Shown here: piece after piece, positions 16,229 to 25,420 of the stretch
How positions within the stretch are numbered: the first letter of the stretch is position 1
How the letters are laid out: each line of letters starts with the position of its first letter
The notes under the pieces: generated by a model
Seen by the model: the letters and a program-made list of their open reading frames with translations, nothing else
Database searches by the model: none
Told to the model about the DNA's origin: nothing
Program-made: the position numbers and the translations under genes
NCBI RefSeq assembly: GCF_018614585.1
Contig: NZ_JAGGOI010000029.1
Location: 240,815 to 304,814 of the forward strand
Length of the DNA: 64,000 nt
Direction: 5' to 3'
Source: Streptomyces sp. ISL-1
Lineage (GTDB): Bacteria; Actinomycetota; Actinomycetes; Streptomycetales; Streptomycetaceae

Positions 16229-16648
16229 TCACTGGTTGGGTTCGGCCGAGCTGATGTCGCCCAGCGCGGAGCCGGGGTCGCGCTCGATGGCCAGGTCGCC
16301 GGGGGAGACGATGCCCACCGGGTGCCCGTTTTCGATGACCGGCAGCCGGCGCACCGCCCGTTCTCTCATCAGCTGCACGGCGCGCTCCGCGTCGTCATCG
16401 GGGGAAACGGCGACCAGGTCATCGCTGCACGCCGCCGACACGGTGGTCTCGTCGACGTTTCTTCCATCGGCCAGGGCCCGCACCACCAGGTCCCGGTCGG
16501 TGACCAGACCGCGCAGCCGATCGCCCTCGACGACCAGGACCGCTCCGATGTCTTCCTCACGCATTCGCCGGGCCACCTCCGCCACCGACGTCTGCGGTCC
16601 CACCGCGGCAGGAGTACCCGTCATGATCTCGCGAACCTGCCGAGCCAT
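16229..16648 (-). CDS. CBS-domain pair protein
   Basis: 139 residues from ATG 16648, with ribosome site AGGAGG 4 bases away. Two CBS motifs: VREIMTGTPAAVG...IGAVLVVEGDRLRGLVTDRDLVVRALA and DAERAVQLMRERAVRRLPVIENGHPVGIVSPGDLAI. CBS pairs bind adenosyl ligands and regulate partners; stand-alone ones are common in stress and dormancy regulons. It resembles the CBS gene at 20844 in length and design. Confidence 0.85.
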   Translation of the reverse strand: MARQVREIMTGTPAAVGPQTSVAEVARRMREEDIGAVLVVEGDRLRGLVTDRDLVVRALADGRNVDETTVSAACSDDLVAVSPDDDAERAVQLMRERAVRRLPVIENGHPVGIVSPGDLAIERDPGSALGDISSAEPNQ

Positions 16649-17085
16649 CACTCCTCCTAGGGCAAGGCAATCCAGCCCGCACAAGCGAGCCCACAGGTTC
16701 AGGTACCCCCACCACGCAATCCACGCGTTCCGGTACCAATCCCGGACTCAGCGAGAGGAGCCCAGCACGAAGTCCGCGGCGAGCGGAGGAAGGAGAAGGC
16801 CCCGCTCCCGATGGAGGGAGCCAGGGCCTTCAGCACGGGAGAGACCGACGGGAGTCACCGCTCCCGTGTCCGGCGGACACTACAGATCCCTGCCCAGCGG
16901 CCGGCGCATTGTGGCGTACTCCGAATTGTTGATTCGCCAACGGGCGCGAATCAACGGTTCGGACGAACAATGGCGCCGAGGCGCGGGCACCCTTCCTGTG
17001 TGCCCGGTCATCCGCCCCTGTCTCCTCGCTGCATCCGTCCTGGGCACCGCCCTGCGGCCCACTTCTTGAGGAAGACGCCACGCTG
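16649..17085. other. Gene-free stretch with one large hairpin
   Basis: About 440 bases. An imperfect hairpin at about 16796-16834 (GAAGGCCC / GGGCCTTC with inner GCTCCC / GGGAGC) may terminate something or form a leader. No protein-like frame. Confidence 0.45.
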
Positions 17086-17333
17086 ATGCCAAGCGAGTCG
17101 GTGATCACCGAGATCCTGAGGAAGTACCGGCTGCTGGAACGCGGGATGCTCCGCGACCCGGCCGACCCCGAGATCAGGGCCCTTTTCCAAGACACCGCCT
17201 ACTCCCTGTGTGTCTTGATGGGGCGGCCCACCCGCGATACCTTGCGGTGCTCCGCGAGCGCCGAGAGCAGGCAGCAGCAGCCTTCGATAGGACTGCCGCA
17301 ATGTCGGACGTCCTGGCGCACCCCGCCCGCTAA
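17086..17333 (+). pseudogene. DUF5133 protein with a one-base frameshift
   Basis: The frame from ATG 17086 reads MPSESVITEILRKYRLLERG...FQDTAYSLCVLMG, a DUF5133 start. After about 17225 the sense continues in the next frame as AAHPRYLAVLRERREQ then AAAAFDRTAAMSDVLAHPAR, ending at TAA 17331-17333. The restored length is about 82 residues, normal for this Streptomyces-specific family. The shift lies in GGGGCGGCCCACCC. It is a mutation or a sequence error. Confidence 0.6.
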
Positions 17334-17465
17334 CCCCACCCGCCGATGTGTCATGCCGCCGCAGTGCCAGCCGGCGCCCAAAGCCGGAGTCCGGCGCAGT
17401 GATCGTGCAGCGGTCGATCTTCCCGTGCCGGGTGTGGGCCCATAGGCGACAGGGGTGCTCGCCGG

Positions 17466-17780
17466 TCAGCTCTGGGGCGGGAAGAGCGCGAGGAGCCGGG
17501 TGCGCTGGGCGGAGCCGAGGCCCTGGACGCGGCGGCTTTCGGAGATGCCGAGGCTGGCGATGAGTTGGCCGGCGCGGACCGAGCCGATGCCGGGCAGCGA
17601 TTCGAGAAGGCGGCGCACGCGGATCTTGCCGACCACGGCATCCTCGCGGGCGAGCAGGGTCACGAGCGGCAGATCTCCCGCCTTGAGCGCCGCCATCAAT
17701 TCACCGCGCTCCTTGCGGACAGCTACCGCCTTCTTCAGCGCCTCGGCGCGGGCCTCGGCGGTCAGTGCGGGCAGAGCCAT
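17466..17780 (-). CDS. Integration host factor, actinobacterial type
   Basis: 104 residues from ATG 17780 (MALPALTAEARAEALKKA). It has the sIHF/mIHF layout: a long N-terminal helix, then the DNA-binding HhH segment (KIRVRRLLESLPGIGSVRAGQLIASLGISESRRVQGLGS). It shapes and compacts nucleoid DNA and is needed for site-specific recombination by some phages. The middle differs from the usual Streptomyces sequence, so it is likely a second paralogue rather than the core chromosomal copy. Confidence 0.85.
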   Translation of the reverse strand: MALPALTAEARAEALKKAVAVRKERGELMAALKAGDLPLVTLLAREDAVVGKIRVRRLLESLPGIGSVRAGQLIASLGISESRRVQGLGSAQRTRLLALFPPQS

Positions 17781-18478
17781 GACTGTGGCACCCCTTCGTC
17801 CAGTACCGGATGAGGCGCTCATCATCACCCCGCCCAGGCCAGTCGACCAAGGGGTATACGGGGTTTACGACCGGTTGCGGGGCCAACCAGCTGCGCGAGC
17901 CATCCGGACTGAGTACAAACTTCACCCGGTCCCTGCCGGACGGGGAGGCAGTCCCGGAGGAACCACCCAAACCGCAGAGGAACGTTCACTCACTGCAGGC
18001 GCGCAGCAAGCACGGGTCACCCTTTGCGGCCAGCCGTTGTCCTGGTCACGCACCCATGAACCCATCCAGCAGGCGCCGGCTGGCCGGGCGTCGGGAACCG
18101 GAATCAGCTCCACGCCGACGGTGTCCATACCCACCCAACGAAGCAACTCGCTCACGCGGAACGGCGGTCTCCGGCCCTACAACCCAACAGTCACCAGGCC
18201 ACACAAACGGCCCAAGCACCGTCGAAGCAGCGATCGCGCAGTCAAAGAGGCCACACTGCGAGGCTCGATGAGGCGAAATGCCGGGGCACTGAGAGGGATC
18301 TCGGGGCGCATGGGGAGCTATCAGCGAGCAGCAGCCCATCTCGTTGGCAGCTCCCCACGGTGGGCAGCGACGAGGGCCGTCGCTGCCCACCAGCCGCCGG
18401 CGTGGTCCCCTCCTCTAACCGGGCGGCAGGGGTCGAGCGGAGGAAGCCGGGTCTGTCGACCATCCTCGCCGCCGGCGG
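17781..18478. other. 700-base gene-free region with nested hairpins
   Basis: No protein-like frame on either strand. The right half has two nested inverted repeats (18312-18357, arms GGGGAGCT / AGCTCCCC; and 18359-18391). It could be a non-coding RNA or a terminator array. Confidence 0.4.
18359..18391. terminator. Perfect 13-bp hairpin
   Basis: GGTGGGCAGCGAC / GTCGCTGCCCACC with a 7-base loop. It lies downstream of the minus-strand small membrane gene at 18479 and probably terminates it. Confidence 0.65.
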
Positions 18479-18685
18479 TCATGACGCTGCTTTGCGTCGC
18501 GGAAGGGCCGGCTCGCCAGCGCGCTCTGCGCGGTGGCTGGGGCTACCCGGTGCGAGGCGCAGGTGTCGTGTCGGGCGAGCGTGGCGTGCCGGTTCGGTGC
18601 GGGCAAACATGTGGTCCTCGTAACGGTCCAGGAGGAGCAGCAGGCCCAGCATGAAGGGCGGCATGAGCAGGGCGATGGCTATCAC
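18479..18685 (-). CDS. Small membrane protein (68 aa)
   Basis: GTG start with GGGGAG 5 bases upstream. One N-terminal transmembrane helix (MIAIALLMPPFMLGLLLLL) is followed by DRYEDHMF and a basic tail. This is a common, uncharacterised Streptomyces small-protein design. No partner gene is adjacent. Confidence 0.65.
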   Translation of the reverse strand: MIAIALLMPPFMLGLLLLLDRYEDHMFARTEPARHARPTRHLRLAPGSPSHRAERAGEPALPRRKAAS

Positions 18686-19796
18686 GAGGGCTCCCCGGGA
18701 AGACAGGTCCTGTCCGGGTTGCCCGATACTGGCGGCCCAGCACCCTGCAAGGTGAGGGTTGTGTGACCAGATGCCGCACTTTGTAATTTTGTGATCTCCC
18801 GTCAGGGAACCGGGTTCGTGGCCCTGGTGCGGGCGGATCTGCTTCGAGCAGTGCTACTCGTGCGTTTCGTTTCTGGCTGCCGCGCTGGGCATGGACGCGG
18901 GCCCCACGGGCCGTCGGCAAAGTTTCCCGGGCGCAGCCGATTCGGCTCTCACGCGGCGCTGCCGTCGCACGTGGAGAGGTGAGCCTCCGCCGGCCGACCC
19001 GAGCACCTGATACAAGGACCTCTTCCCCAGATCATCGAGTTCTCCTCTTCGGAAGGTTGCAGTAGTGGTTGTGTAGCCGAGCCGCGCGCGGGTGTCGATG
19101 ACGATGCCGCCCGTGGTGGCCGCCGTCTTCTTCGCCTTCGCCCGGATCTGCGGCTGCCACCGCTCTTCACCTCGGCCTCCAGCCGGGCGGCGAGGTCTTT
19201 GGAGTTGGTGCCCACCGCCGGCACCGCGAGCGCATAGTCCTCGTCACGGTAGAGCGTTCTATGTGGCCGCGGTGCGGCTCGACGCCCAGCTTCACCGGCT
19301 CGCCATAGAACTCGATACGAATTTCGAGGTCAATCGTGCTGCCGCAGGCGCCCACAGCGGACGGTGCCCTGACATTCCGTACCCACCGACAGGCGCAGGG
19401 GACTGCGAGTATGACGGCGGTGAGCGCGACCAGTGAGTGGCGAGTTGAGTACGACGACGGCTCCGACGCCAGGCGGGAGTCGGAGCCGTCCACTCAGACG
19501 AGTCCCGCCGTGGGGGCGCCGGAACACGTGCACGTGTCGCCGAGCTCAACGCGCCCCCTGGTCGCCACGTCACGCCGCCGAACGGAGGACTTGGGCCTCT
19601 TCCCACCTGAGCGTTTCCGCTATGAGGGTGGAACTGTCCGTGTAGCGTCAGGGGCAGCTGTCATGGTTCCGAGGTACCGGTCGCCCGTGAGCGTACACAC
19701 GGGCGATTTTGCTGTTCAAGTCCCTGAGGGCCAGGGCGATCACCTCCGGTTCCCGCACGGTGCGGGGGCCGACTTCGAGTCCCCTTGGAGGACGAA
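18686..19796. other. 1.1 kb without an intact gene; decayed minus-strand coding likely
   Basis: Between about 19000 and 19370 the minus strand gives protein-like pieces in two frames: STIDLEIRIEFYGEPVKLGVEPHRGHIER, then AVGTNSKDLAARLEAEVKSGG. This suggests a frameshifted gene of unknown family. The rest has no coding signal. The end of the stretch is the leader of the cold-shock gene. Confidence 0.4.
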
Positions 19797-20000
19797 ATGG
19801 CCAGCGGAACCGTCAAGTGGTTCAACGCGGAAAAGGGCTTCGGCTTCATCGAGCAGGACGGCGGCGGCCCCGACGTCTTCGCCCACTACTCCAACATCGC
19901 AGCCCAAGGCTTCCGTGAGCTTCAGGAAGGCCAGAAGGTGAACTTCGACGTCACCCAGGGCCAGAAAGGCCCCCAGGCGGAGAACATCACACCCGCCTGA
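19797..20000 (+). CDS. Cold-shock protein (CspA family)
   Basis: 67 residues, standard length. It has RNP1 KGFGFIEQD and an RNP2-like VFAHYSNI, and starts MASGTVKWFNAEK. GGAGG precedes the ATG by 5 bases. It is an RNA chaperone binding single-stranded RNA/DNA. The long upstream leader (19.4-19.8 kb) is typical of thermoregulated csp genes. Confidence 0.95.
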   Translation: MASGTVKWFNAEKGFGFIEQDGGGPDVFAHYSNIAAQGFRELQEGQKVNFDVTQGQKGPQAENITPA

Positions 20001-20014
20001 GCCGCATCCGCACA

Positions 20015-20054
20015 ACGCCCGCCCGCCCGCCCGCGACGCTCGCCGGGCGGGCGT
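20015..20054 (+). terminator. Terminator after cold-shock gene
   Basis: 11-bp stem ACGCCCGCCCG / CGGGCGGGCGT, starting 15 bases after the stop codon. Confidence 0.75.
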
Positions 20055-20212
20055 CGTGCGTCGGGCCCCGATCCACTGAAACCCGGACTGCTCGCAACCG
20101 CGGGGCGCACCGGGCCACCCGGTGTGCTGCGCGTGTTGAAGGGCTCCAGGGGTACGCGCTGTGGAACGGTGAGCTGACTTCGGCTCACGCCACAAGCGGA
20201 GGAACTCTCTTT

Positions 20213-20773
20213 ATGGGACACGGCGGAAATGTGATCGTGGAGCTCAGCACCGACCACCGCGAGGTCGAGGCATTGTTCGCCAAGATCGAGACCCAGCCGG
20301 TCGGCGACAAGCGGCGCCGGGAACTGGCCGACGAGCTGACCACGGAACTGGTGCGGCATTCGGTGGCCGAGGAGCAGTATCTGTATCCGGCGGTGCGCGA
20401 GCACGTCGAGGGCGGGGATGAGATCGCGGACAAGGAGCTCGCCGATCACGCCGCGGTGGAACGGCTCCTCAAGGTCCTGGAAGGGCTCGATGCGGGCGAT
20501 CCGCAGTTCGATCACCTGGTGGCCAAGCTGAAGCTCGACGTGAGCGCGCACGTGCGCGACGAGGAGGACCGGCTGTTCCCCCTCCTCGCTGCGGCCTGTA
20601 CGCCCGACGCGCTGGACGAGCTGGGCGACAAGATCCGCACTGCGAAGAAGATCGCGCCCACCCGTCCCCATCCCTCCGCACCGGACACTCCGCCGGGCAA
20701 CAAGCTGCTGGCCCCCGGCGCGGGCCTGGTGGACCGAGTCCGGGACCTGCTGAGCGGCCGCGGCAAGAGCTGA
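20213..20773 (+). CDS. Hemerythrin HHE-domain protein
   Basis: 186 residues from ATG 20213 (GCGGAGGAA upstream). It is a four-helix HHE domain with metal-ligand-type residues: DHREVE (residue 14), ELVRHSVAEEQYLYPAV (about 46-62), DHAAVERLL (about 83) and AHVRDEEDRLFPLL (about 110). It probably binds a di-iron centre for O2, NO or redox sensing. The C-terminal 40 residues are a proline-rich tail. It is 70 bases upstream of a CBS gene, so the two may be cotranscribed as stress genes. Confidence 0.9.
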   Translation: MGHGGNVIVELSTDHREVEALFAKIETQPVGDKRRRELADELTTELVRHSVAEEQYLYPAVREHVEGGDEIADKELADHAAVERLLKVLEGLDAGDPQFDHLVAKLKLDVSAHVRDEEDRLFPLLAAACTPDALDELGDKIRTAKKIAPTRPHPSAPDTPPGNKLLAPGAGLVDRVRDLLSGRGKS

Positions 20774-20843
20774 CACGCCTCACCCAGAGCGTGATGCCTC
20801 CGGCCGCCGGCCGGATCAGGAGCAGAGACAAGGAGAGAAGACG

Positions 20844-21260
20844 ATGACCACCGCACGAGAAATCATGACCGAGGGCGCCGAATGTATCGGCGCGGACGAG
20901 AGCGTTCTGGAAGCGGCGAAGAAAATGAAGCAGCTCGGTGTCGGCGCGCTGCCCATCTGCGGCACCGACAACAGGCTCAAGGGCATGCTCACCGACCGCG
21001 ACATCGTGGTGAAGGTCCTCGGCGCCGGCAAGGACCCTTCCTCGGTCAAGGCCGGCGAGCTGGCGCAGGGCGAGGCAGTCACGATCGGCGCCGACGACGA
21101 CGCAGAAGAGATCCTGCGCACGATGACCCAGCACAAGGTGCGCCGTCTGCCGGTCATCGACGGACACGACCTCGTCGGCATGGTCGCTCAGGCCGACGTC
21201 GCCCGCGCCCTGCCGGACCCGAAGGTCGGCGACCTCCTCCAGGCCCTGTCCACCGACTGA
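20844..21260 (+). CDS. CBS-domain pair protein
   Basis: 138 residues from ATG 20844 (AAGGAGAGAAG upstream). Two CBS repeats: AREIMTEGAECIGADES...GALPICGTDNRLKGMLTDRDIVVKVL and DDAEEILRTMTQHKVRRLPVIDGHDLVGMVAQADVARALP. Probably in an operon with the hemerythrin gene. It acts as a ligand-sensing regulator, by family. Confidence 0.9.
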   Translation: MTTAREIMTEGAECIGADESVLEAAKKMKQLGVGALPICGTDNRLKGMLTDRDIVVKVLGAGKDPSSVKAGELAQGEAVTIGADDDAEEILRTMTQHKVRRLPVIDGHDLVGMVAQADVARALPDPKVGDLLQALSTD

Positions 21261-21278
21261 CCCGGCACTCCATTGCAA

Positions 21279-21315
21279 GGCCCCGGTCTGCCTCCCCGCG
21301 ACCGGGGCCCGTTTT
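21279..21315 (+). terminator. Rho-independent terminator with T-tract
   Basis: Stem GGCCCCGGT / ACCGGGGCC with a 13-base loop, followed by CGTTTTG, 19 bases after the CBS gene stop. Confidence 0.85.
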
Positions 21316-21449
21316 GTCGCTTCCGCAAGCTGAGATTGTTCCGAGCGGTGCACAGGGCCTTGCGAATGCCATGGAGTTCGGCTGACGGGCCGGACAGCGC
21401 AGGCTGGGTGACCAGGCAGAACACTGGTTGCCGCGTAACCCGTGCGGGC

Positions 21450-21824
21450 ATGGGTTGGAGCGTGAGCGGTTTGGAAGACGATGACGGGGCGGCGGGCCAG
21501 GCCGATCCGTCCGACGCGATGGCAGCGTTGGAGCAGGAGGTGGGCGAGCTGAAGCATGCCCTGGTCTCCCATGCGGTGATCGATCAGGCGATCGGCACAC
21601 TCATCGCCCTGGGCCACATGGACGCGGGGCAGGGTTGGGCGGTGCTGCAGAAAGTTTCCCAGCACACCAACATCAAACTGTGGCACGTCGCCGAACTCGT
21701 CATCACCTGGGCGCAGACCGGCGACCTGGCAGCCGACATCCGGGCAGAGCTGCAGCAAGCCCTGTGCGAGCACGCGACGCCCCGAAACCCGGTGAATGCA
21801 CCGCGCCGCGGCCCGGACAAGTGA
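21450..21824 (+). CDS. ANTAR-domain protein
   Basis: About 124 residues from ATG 21450 (GTG 21462 is the alternative). The domain (LEQEVGELKHALVSHAVIDQAIGTLIALGHMDAGQGWAVLQKVSQHTNIKLWHVAELVITWA) is ANTAR-like. ANTAR proteins bind paired RNA hairpins to relieve transcription termination. There is no attached GAF or receiver domain. Convergent with the STAS gene. Confidence 0.8.
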   Translation: MGWSVSGLEDDDGAAGQADPSDAMAALEQEVGELKHALVSHAVIDQAIGTLIALGHMDAGQGWAVLQKVSQHTNIKLWHVAELVITWAQTGDLAADIRAELQQALCEHATPRNPVNAPRRGPDK

Positions 21825-21902
21825 CGCGCAGCAGCGCCCGCACGGCCTGGGCGTTGAAGCCGGCGGCCACGCAGCTCGCCTGACCGCCTGAGCGCGCCAC
21901 GC

Positions 21903-22253
21903 TCAGGCAGCCATCCGCACGGGCAGCACCTGCTCCACCCCCGTCACCTGGAACAACCGCTCGACAACCGGCGCAACTGGTCCGGACACGCCGAAGGACA
22001 CCCCCGCCGCGCGGGCATGCTCGCAGGCATCGAGCAGCACATTCAGCCCCGAACAGTCGCAGAACGACACCTCGCGCAAGTCCACATCGACACGTTCAAC
22101 GCCGCTGGCGACAGCGCCCTCCAGCTCATCACCCAGCCGAGGCGAGGTCAGGTAATCCACCTCGCCCGCGACCGGCACCGTCGTCCGGCCCTTCGCCGTC
22201 ACCCTGCACACGCGCAACCGCCGGGCGGACCTCTCCTCCGAGAAGCTGTCCAT
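21903..22253 (-). CDS. STAS-domain anti-sigma factor antagonist
   Basis: 116 residues from ATG 22253 (GGAGAGG upstream). STAS fold with VPVAGEVDYLTSPRLGDEL, VDVDLREVSFCDCSGLNVLL (the serine for phosphorylation is in DCSG) and a C-terminal VTGVEQVLPV. It acts in partner switching for a stress sigma factor. The IS630 copy 2 breakpoint lies only 45 bases upstream of the start, so its native promoter may be lost. Confidence 0.9.
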   Translation of the reverse strand: MDSFSEERSARRLRVCRVTAKGRTTVPVAGEVDYLTSPRLGDELEGAVASGVERVDVDLREVSFCDCSGLNVLLDACEHARAAGVSFGVSGPVAPVVERLFQVTGVEQVLPVRMAA

Positions 22254-22297
22254 AGAATGAGCCTCTCCACTACGGCAGCCGACAATCCAACCGAACA

Positions 22298-22576
22298 CCG
22301 GGACCCTTGGAGACCAGGGCCTGCCGACCGCCCGAAGCCAACGCCCGCTGCCAGCGGTTCGCCGACATCCGGGTCACCCTGAACCGCCGGGCCACCTCCC
22401 GGTCACTGGCCCCGGCCTCGATCAGATCAGCGGCCGCCAAACCGGACCCGCTCACGCCGAACCCGCTCCTCAGCCGTCAGCCCTCCGCCGTCGGGATACC
22501 TCATTCCTCCGGCATAGCGCGGCCCACGACAGCCGTCACGACCCCACGTAACCCACACCCTTAAAGGTCTCTAGTC
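22298..22576 (-). mobile_element. IS630-family 5' end, copy 2 (inverted, truncated)
   Basis: The reverse strand repeats the copy 1 end (CTAGAGACCTTTAAGGGTGTGGG) and its transposase start, with few substitutions and one extra T in a GTT run that breaks the frame. Homology stops after TCTCCAAGGGTCCC at about 22298, beside the STAS gene. The outer end is TA at 22574-22575. Confidence 0.8.
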
Positions 22577-23135
22577 CGTGGAGAGTTACGTGCATGCCCT
22601 ATTCCAGTGCGGTCTTCGCGGCCTTGGGGTTGCCTCGTAGCCCGGCGAGCGGGGTGCTGGCATGCTCCGTGCTGGCGCCCGCCGGTGGCAGCAAGGTGCA
22701 GAGCCTTCGCTGGGCCGTGGTCTGGTGGCGCGCCGGGGGTCGCGGCGCGATCAGCAGCAGGTGAAGCCCCTGGAACAAACGGCAGGTGTCTGCTGCGGCC
22801 GTCGTGGGCGTGCGGGCAGCAGACGGCACCCAGCAGCCTTTGCGCTGCCAGGCGTCGCGGCCTTCTTGACTGAGAGGGCAGCGATGACCAGGGCGGCGAT
22901 CGGGAGGACGGAGCCGAGTTCGCGGCCCGCCTTGCGCTGGGCCGCAGACAGGAACGGCACGATCACGAGCGAGAGGGCAGTGAGCAGGATCCTGGGCAGG
23001 GCAGGGGGTCTGTACAGCGGTGGATCTTCGAGCAGGAAGTACCTCGTCCGGGCTCACGCGGTGCCGTCGGCCTTGGTCCGTCGTTATGCGCCGATGGGGG
23101 ACCGTGGGGAGCGGAGCAGTGAGAGGATTGCGAGA
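22577..23135. other. 560 bases between IS630 copy 2 and sua5
   Basis: No convincing gene. Minus-strand pieces with a short hydrophobic stretch (LPIAALVIAALSV, about 22870-22910) suggest decayed coding sequence. The last 50 bases should hold the sua5 promoter. Confidence 0.4.
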
Positions 23136-24113
23136 GTGTCGGCAAGAACCAGTGACATCGAGAAGGCGGCCGGTGTGCTGCGCGCCGGGGGCCTGGTGGC
23201 CTTCCCGACCGAAACCGTCTACGGTCTGGGCGCCAACGCCGAGGATGCCGCCGCGGTCGCGCGCGTCTTCAAGGTCAAGGGGCGCCCGCCCTCTCACCCG
23301 CTGATCGTCCATATCGGCGGTGCGGAGCATCTGGGCGACTGGGTCGAAGACGTGCCCAAGGCCGCGCGCCTGTTGGCCGAACGGTTCTGGCCGGGGCCGC
23401 TGACGCTGGTCCTGCGGCGCGGTCGCCGGGTGCCCCTCGAAGCGACTGGTGGGCTGGAGACGGTGGCCGTGCGCGTGCCCGACCATCCCATCGCACTTGC
23501 GCTGTTGTCGGCCTTCGGTGGCGGTGTGGCGGCCCCGTCCGCCAACCGCTTCGGCTCGGTCAGCCCCACGACGGCGGACCACGTTCGTGCGGAGCTCGGT
23601 GATGCCGTCGACTTCGTGTTGGACGGCGGCCCCTGCGCGGTCGGTGTCGAGTCGACCATCGTCGACGCCACGGGCGATGCCCCGAGCGTCCTTCGGCCTG
23701 GAGGGGTGACGCGCGAGGACCTTGAAGCGGTGCTGGGGTGCCCGCTTGCGGTCCACTCGACGAGCCGGGTTCGGGTGCCGGGCCAGCATCCGTCGCACTA
23801 CGCGCCGCGGGCGCGTGTCGTCCTCGTCGAGCCCGAGAAGGTCGTCGCCGAAGCGGAGCTCGCGCAGGAGCTAGGGCACCAGGTGGGCGTTTTCCTTCCC
23901 CCCGCCTTCGCCGGCGCCCCGGTGAAGGCGCACGCCGTGGTGGCGGTCCCCGGTTCGATGGCCGCCTACGCGCGCGGGCTGTACGGGTTCCTGCGCGAGC
24001 TCGATCAGCGGGGGTGCGACCTCATCGTCGTGTCCTTGCCGGTGGAGGAGGGGCTGGGAGTGGCGATCGCCAACCGGCTCCGCCGCGCCGCGGGGCCCCG
24101 GCTCTCCGAGTGA
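23136..24113 (+). CDS. L-threonylcarbamoyladenylate synthase (Sua5 type)
   Basis: About 325 residues from GTG 23136 (GAGAGGA upstream; ATG 23094 is an alternative). The YrdC domain has FPTETVYGLGANA, KVKGRPPSHPLIVHI and SANRFGSVSPTTADHV. A C-terminal Sua5 domain follows (ARVVLVEPEKVVAE...GRLYGFLRELDQRG-type). It makes threonylcarbamoyl-AMP for tRNA t6A37. Streptomyces normally carries a short chromosomal YrdC, so this long form is probably an accessory paralogue. Confidence 0.9.
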   Translation: MSARTSDIEKAAGVLRAGGLVAFPTETVYGLGANAEDAAAVARVFKVKGRPPSHPLIVHIGGAEHLGDWVEDVPKAARLLAERFWPGPLTLVLRRGRRVPLEATGGLETVAVRVPDHPIALALLSAFGGGVAAPSANRFGSVSPTTADHVRAELGDAVDFVLDGGPCAVGVESTIVDATGDAPSVLRPGGVTREDLEAVLGCPLAVHSTSRVRVPGQHPSHYAPRARVVLVEPEKVVAEAELAQELGHQVGVFLPPAFAGAPVKAHAVVAVPGSMAAYARGLYGFLRELDQRGCDLIVVSLPVEEGLGVAIANRLRRAAGPRLSE

Positions 24114-24216
24114 CCAGCACCGACGCCGTTCGATGGTGCTGCTGGAGTGCCTACCGGATGCGCGCGCCGATCCCGATTGCCCATGCCGGACCTTCAGGAA
24201 CGCTGAGCACCCGGCA

Positions 24217-24858
24217 TCATGAAACCGCGTCTGCGGGTACCTCGAGGCCGCGGGTGGTGACCAGGCGGGCCGTTCCGTCGGTCAGCCGGTACGACAGTCC
24301 CACCACTGCGGCCTGTCCGGCTTCGACCGCCTGCGCCAGGACGCGGGAGCGGTCCAGCAGCAGGTCCACGGTGTGCCGTATGTGCTCGGCGATGAAATCG
24401 GCGTCCTCGGTGCGCCCGGCGGCGCGGGCGGCCAGCACGCTGGGGGTCACCCGCTCGATCACGTCCCGCACGTAGCCTCCCGCCGGCGTGCCGTCCTCGA
24501 CGGCGGAGCGGGCGGCCGCGACCGCGCCGCACGCGTCGTGGCCGAGGACCACGACCAGCGGGGCGCCAAGCACGCTCACCCCGTACTCGATGCTGCCCAG
24601 CACCTCCGGTCCCGCGACGTGCCCGGCGGTGCGGACCACGAACAGGTCGCCCAGCCCGCGGTCGAAGATGATCTCGGCGGCCAGGCGGGAGTCGGAGCAG
24701 CCGAAGAGCACGGCGAAGGGGTTCTGGGCGGGGACGACCTCGGTGCGGCGAGCGGCGTCCTGGTTCGGGTGTTCCGGCGAACCGGTGACGAACCGCTGGT
24801 TGCCGTCCAGTAGCAGATGGAAGGCTTCACGGGGCGTGAGGGTCTGGGTGTCGGCCAT
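24217..24858 (-). CDS. Beta-class carbonic anhydrase
   Basis: 213 residues. Zinc ligands and catalytic dyad: CSDSR (about residue 54) and GHDACGAV (about 105), with VRTAGHVAGPEVLGSIEYGV between. It hydrates CO2 to bicarbonate in the cytoplasm. Monocistronic; the start ATG 24858 has TTCC upstream on the coding strand and no strong ribosome site. Confidence 0.93.
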   Translation of the reverse strand: MADTQTLTPREAFHLLLDGNQRFVTGSPEHPNQDAARRTEVVPAQNPFAVLFGCSDSRLAAEIIFDRGLGDLFVVRTAGHVAGPEVLGSIEYGVSVLGAPLVVVLGHDACGAVAAARSAVEDGTPAGGYVRDVIERVTPSVLAARAAGRTEDADFIAEHIRHTVDLLLDRSRVLAQAVEAGQAAVVGLSYRLTDGTARLVTTRGLEVPADAVS

Positions 24859-24901
24859 GGGAAGCAGACTACGGCCAGGCCCCGGGCCCGGCGCTGCCAG
24901 G

Positions 24902-25137
24902 TCAGGCCGTGGCTGAGGCGTCGGCTGTGGTCACGAACCGAGTCGGCGGCACGCCCAGCCGCCGGGCGAGGGCGTCTTCGGCCCGACTCCTCAGCATGCG
25001 GCGGAGCTGGTCGCCCCCGTACGGCCAGCCCACACCGTGGACCGGCACGGCCCCAGGGCCACCACGATCGTGAACCCGCTGCTCACCGTCCGCCGTCACA
25101 CCACACACAACGAAGCCGGGCATGAACACGTCGTACA
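24902..25137 (-). CDS. Hypothetical protein, uncertain
   Basis: A 78-residue frame (MVYDVFMPGFVVCGVTADGEQRV...AEDALARRLGVPPTRFVTTADAS) that looks protein-like, but with no ribosome site and no family I recognise. It may be the C-terminal remnant of a larger gene. Low certainty. Confidence 0.3.
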
Positions 25138-25294
25138 CCATACGAGGGAACGGGCATGCTCCGACCGTCACGGCGTTGGGCCGGCCTGGTCCGCTGCCCG
25201 TGGGCCGGGGACCTCTCCGGCCTTCAGGGCGGCGAAGTTCGCGTGTGTCTGTTTCGACGGCTTCGGGGTACGCCTCACGCTTGGCGCGCTCGGC

Positions 25295-25420
25295 GACGCC
25301 CGGTAGATGCTTGCCACAGACGGGGCTGAAGATCTTGTCGTGGGGGACGTTGTGCTTGCTGAGCGCGTCGAGCTGCGAGTCGGATTCCTGCCCCGGCGTC
25401 GAGCAGCGGGCGTCTGGCCG
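25295..25420 (-). pseudogene. Resolvase N-terminal remnant
   Basis: A minus-strand frame gives STPGQESDSQLDALSKHNVP then HDKIFS, the second conserved block of the resolvase/invertase catalytic domain (usually RVST.DQ...QLDAL...GC..IF). The flanking blocks, including the catalytic serine, are gone. Confidence 0.45.

Noticed and set aside
15225..17069. 614-residue plus-strand frame
   Set aside because: Arg/Ser/Pro-rich shadow that overlaps the Rho-N-like and CBS genes in other frames.
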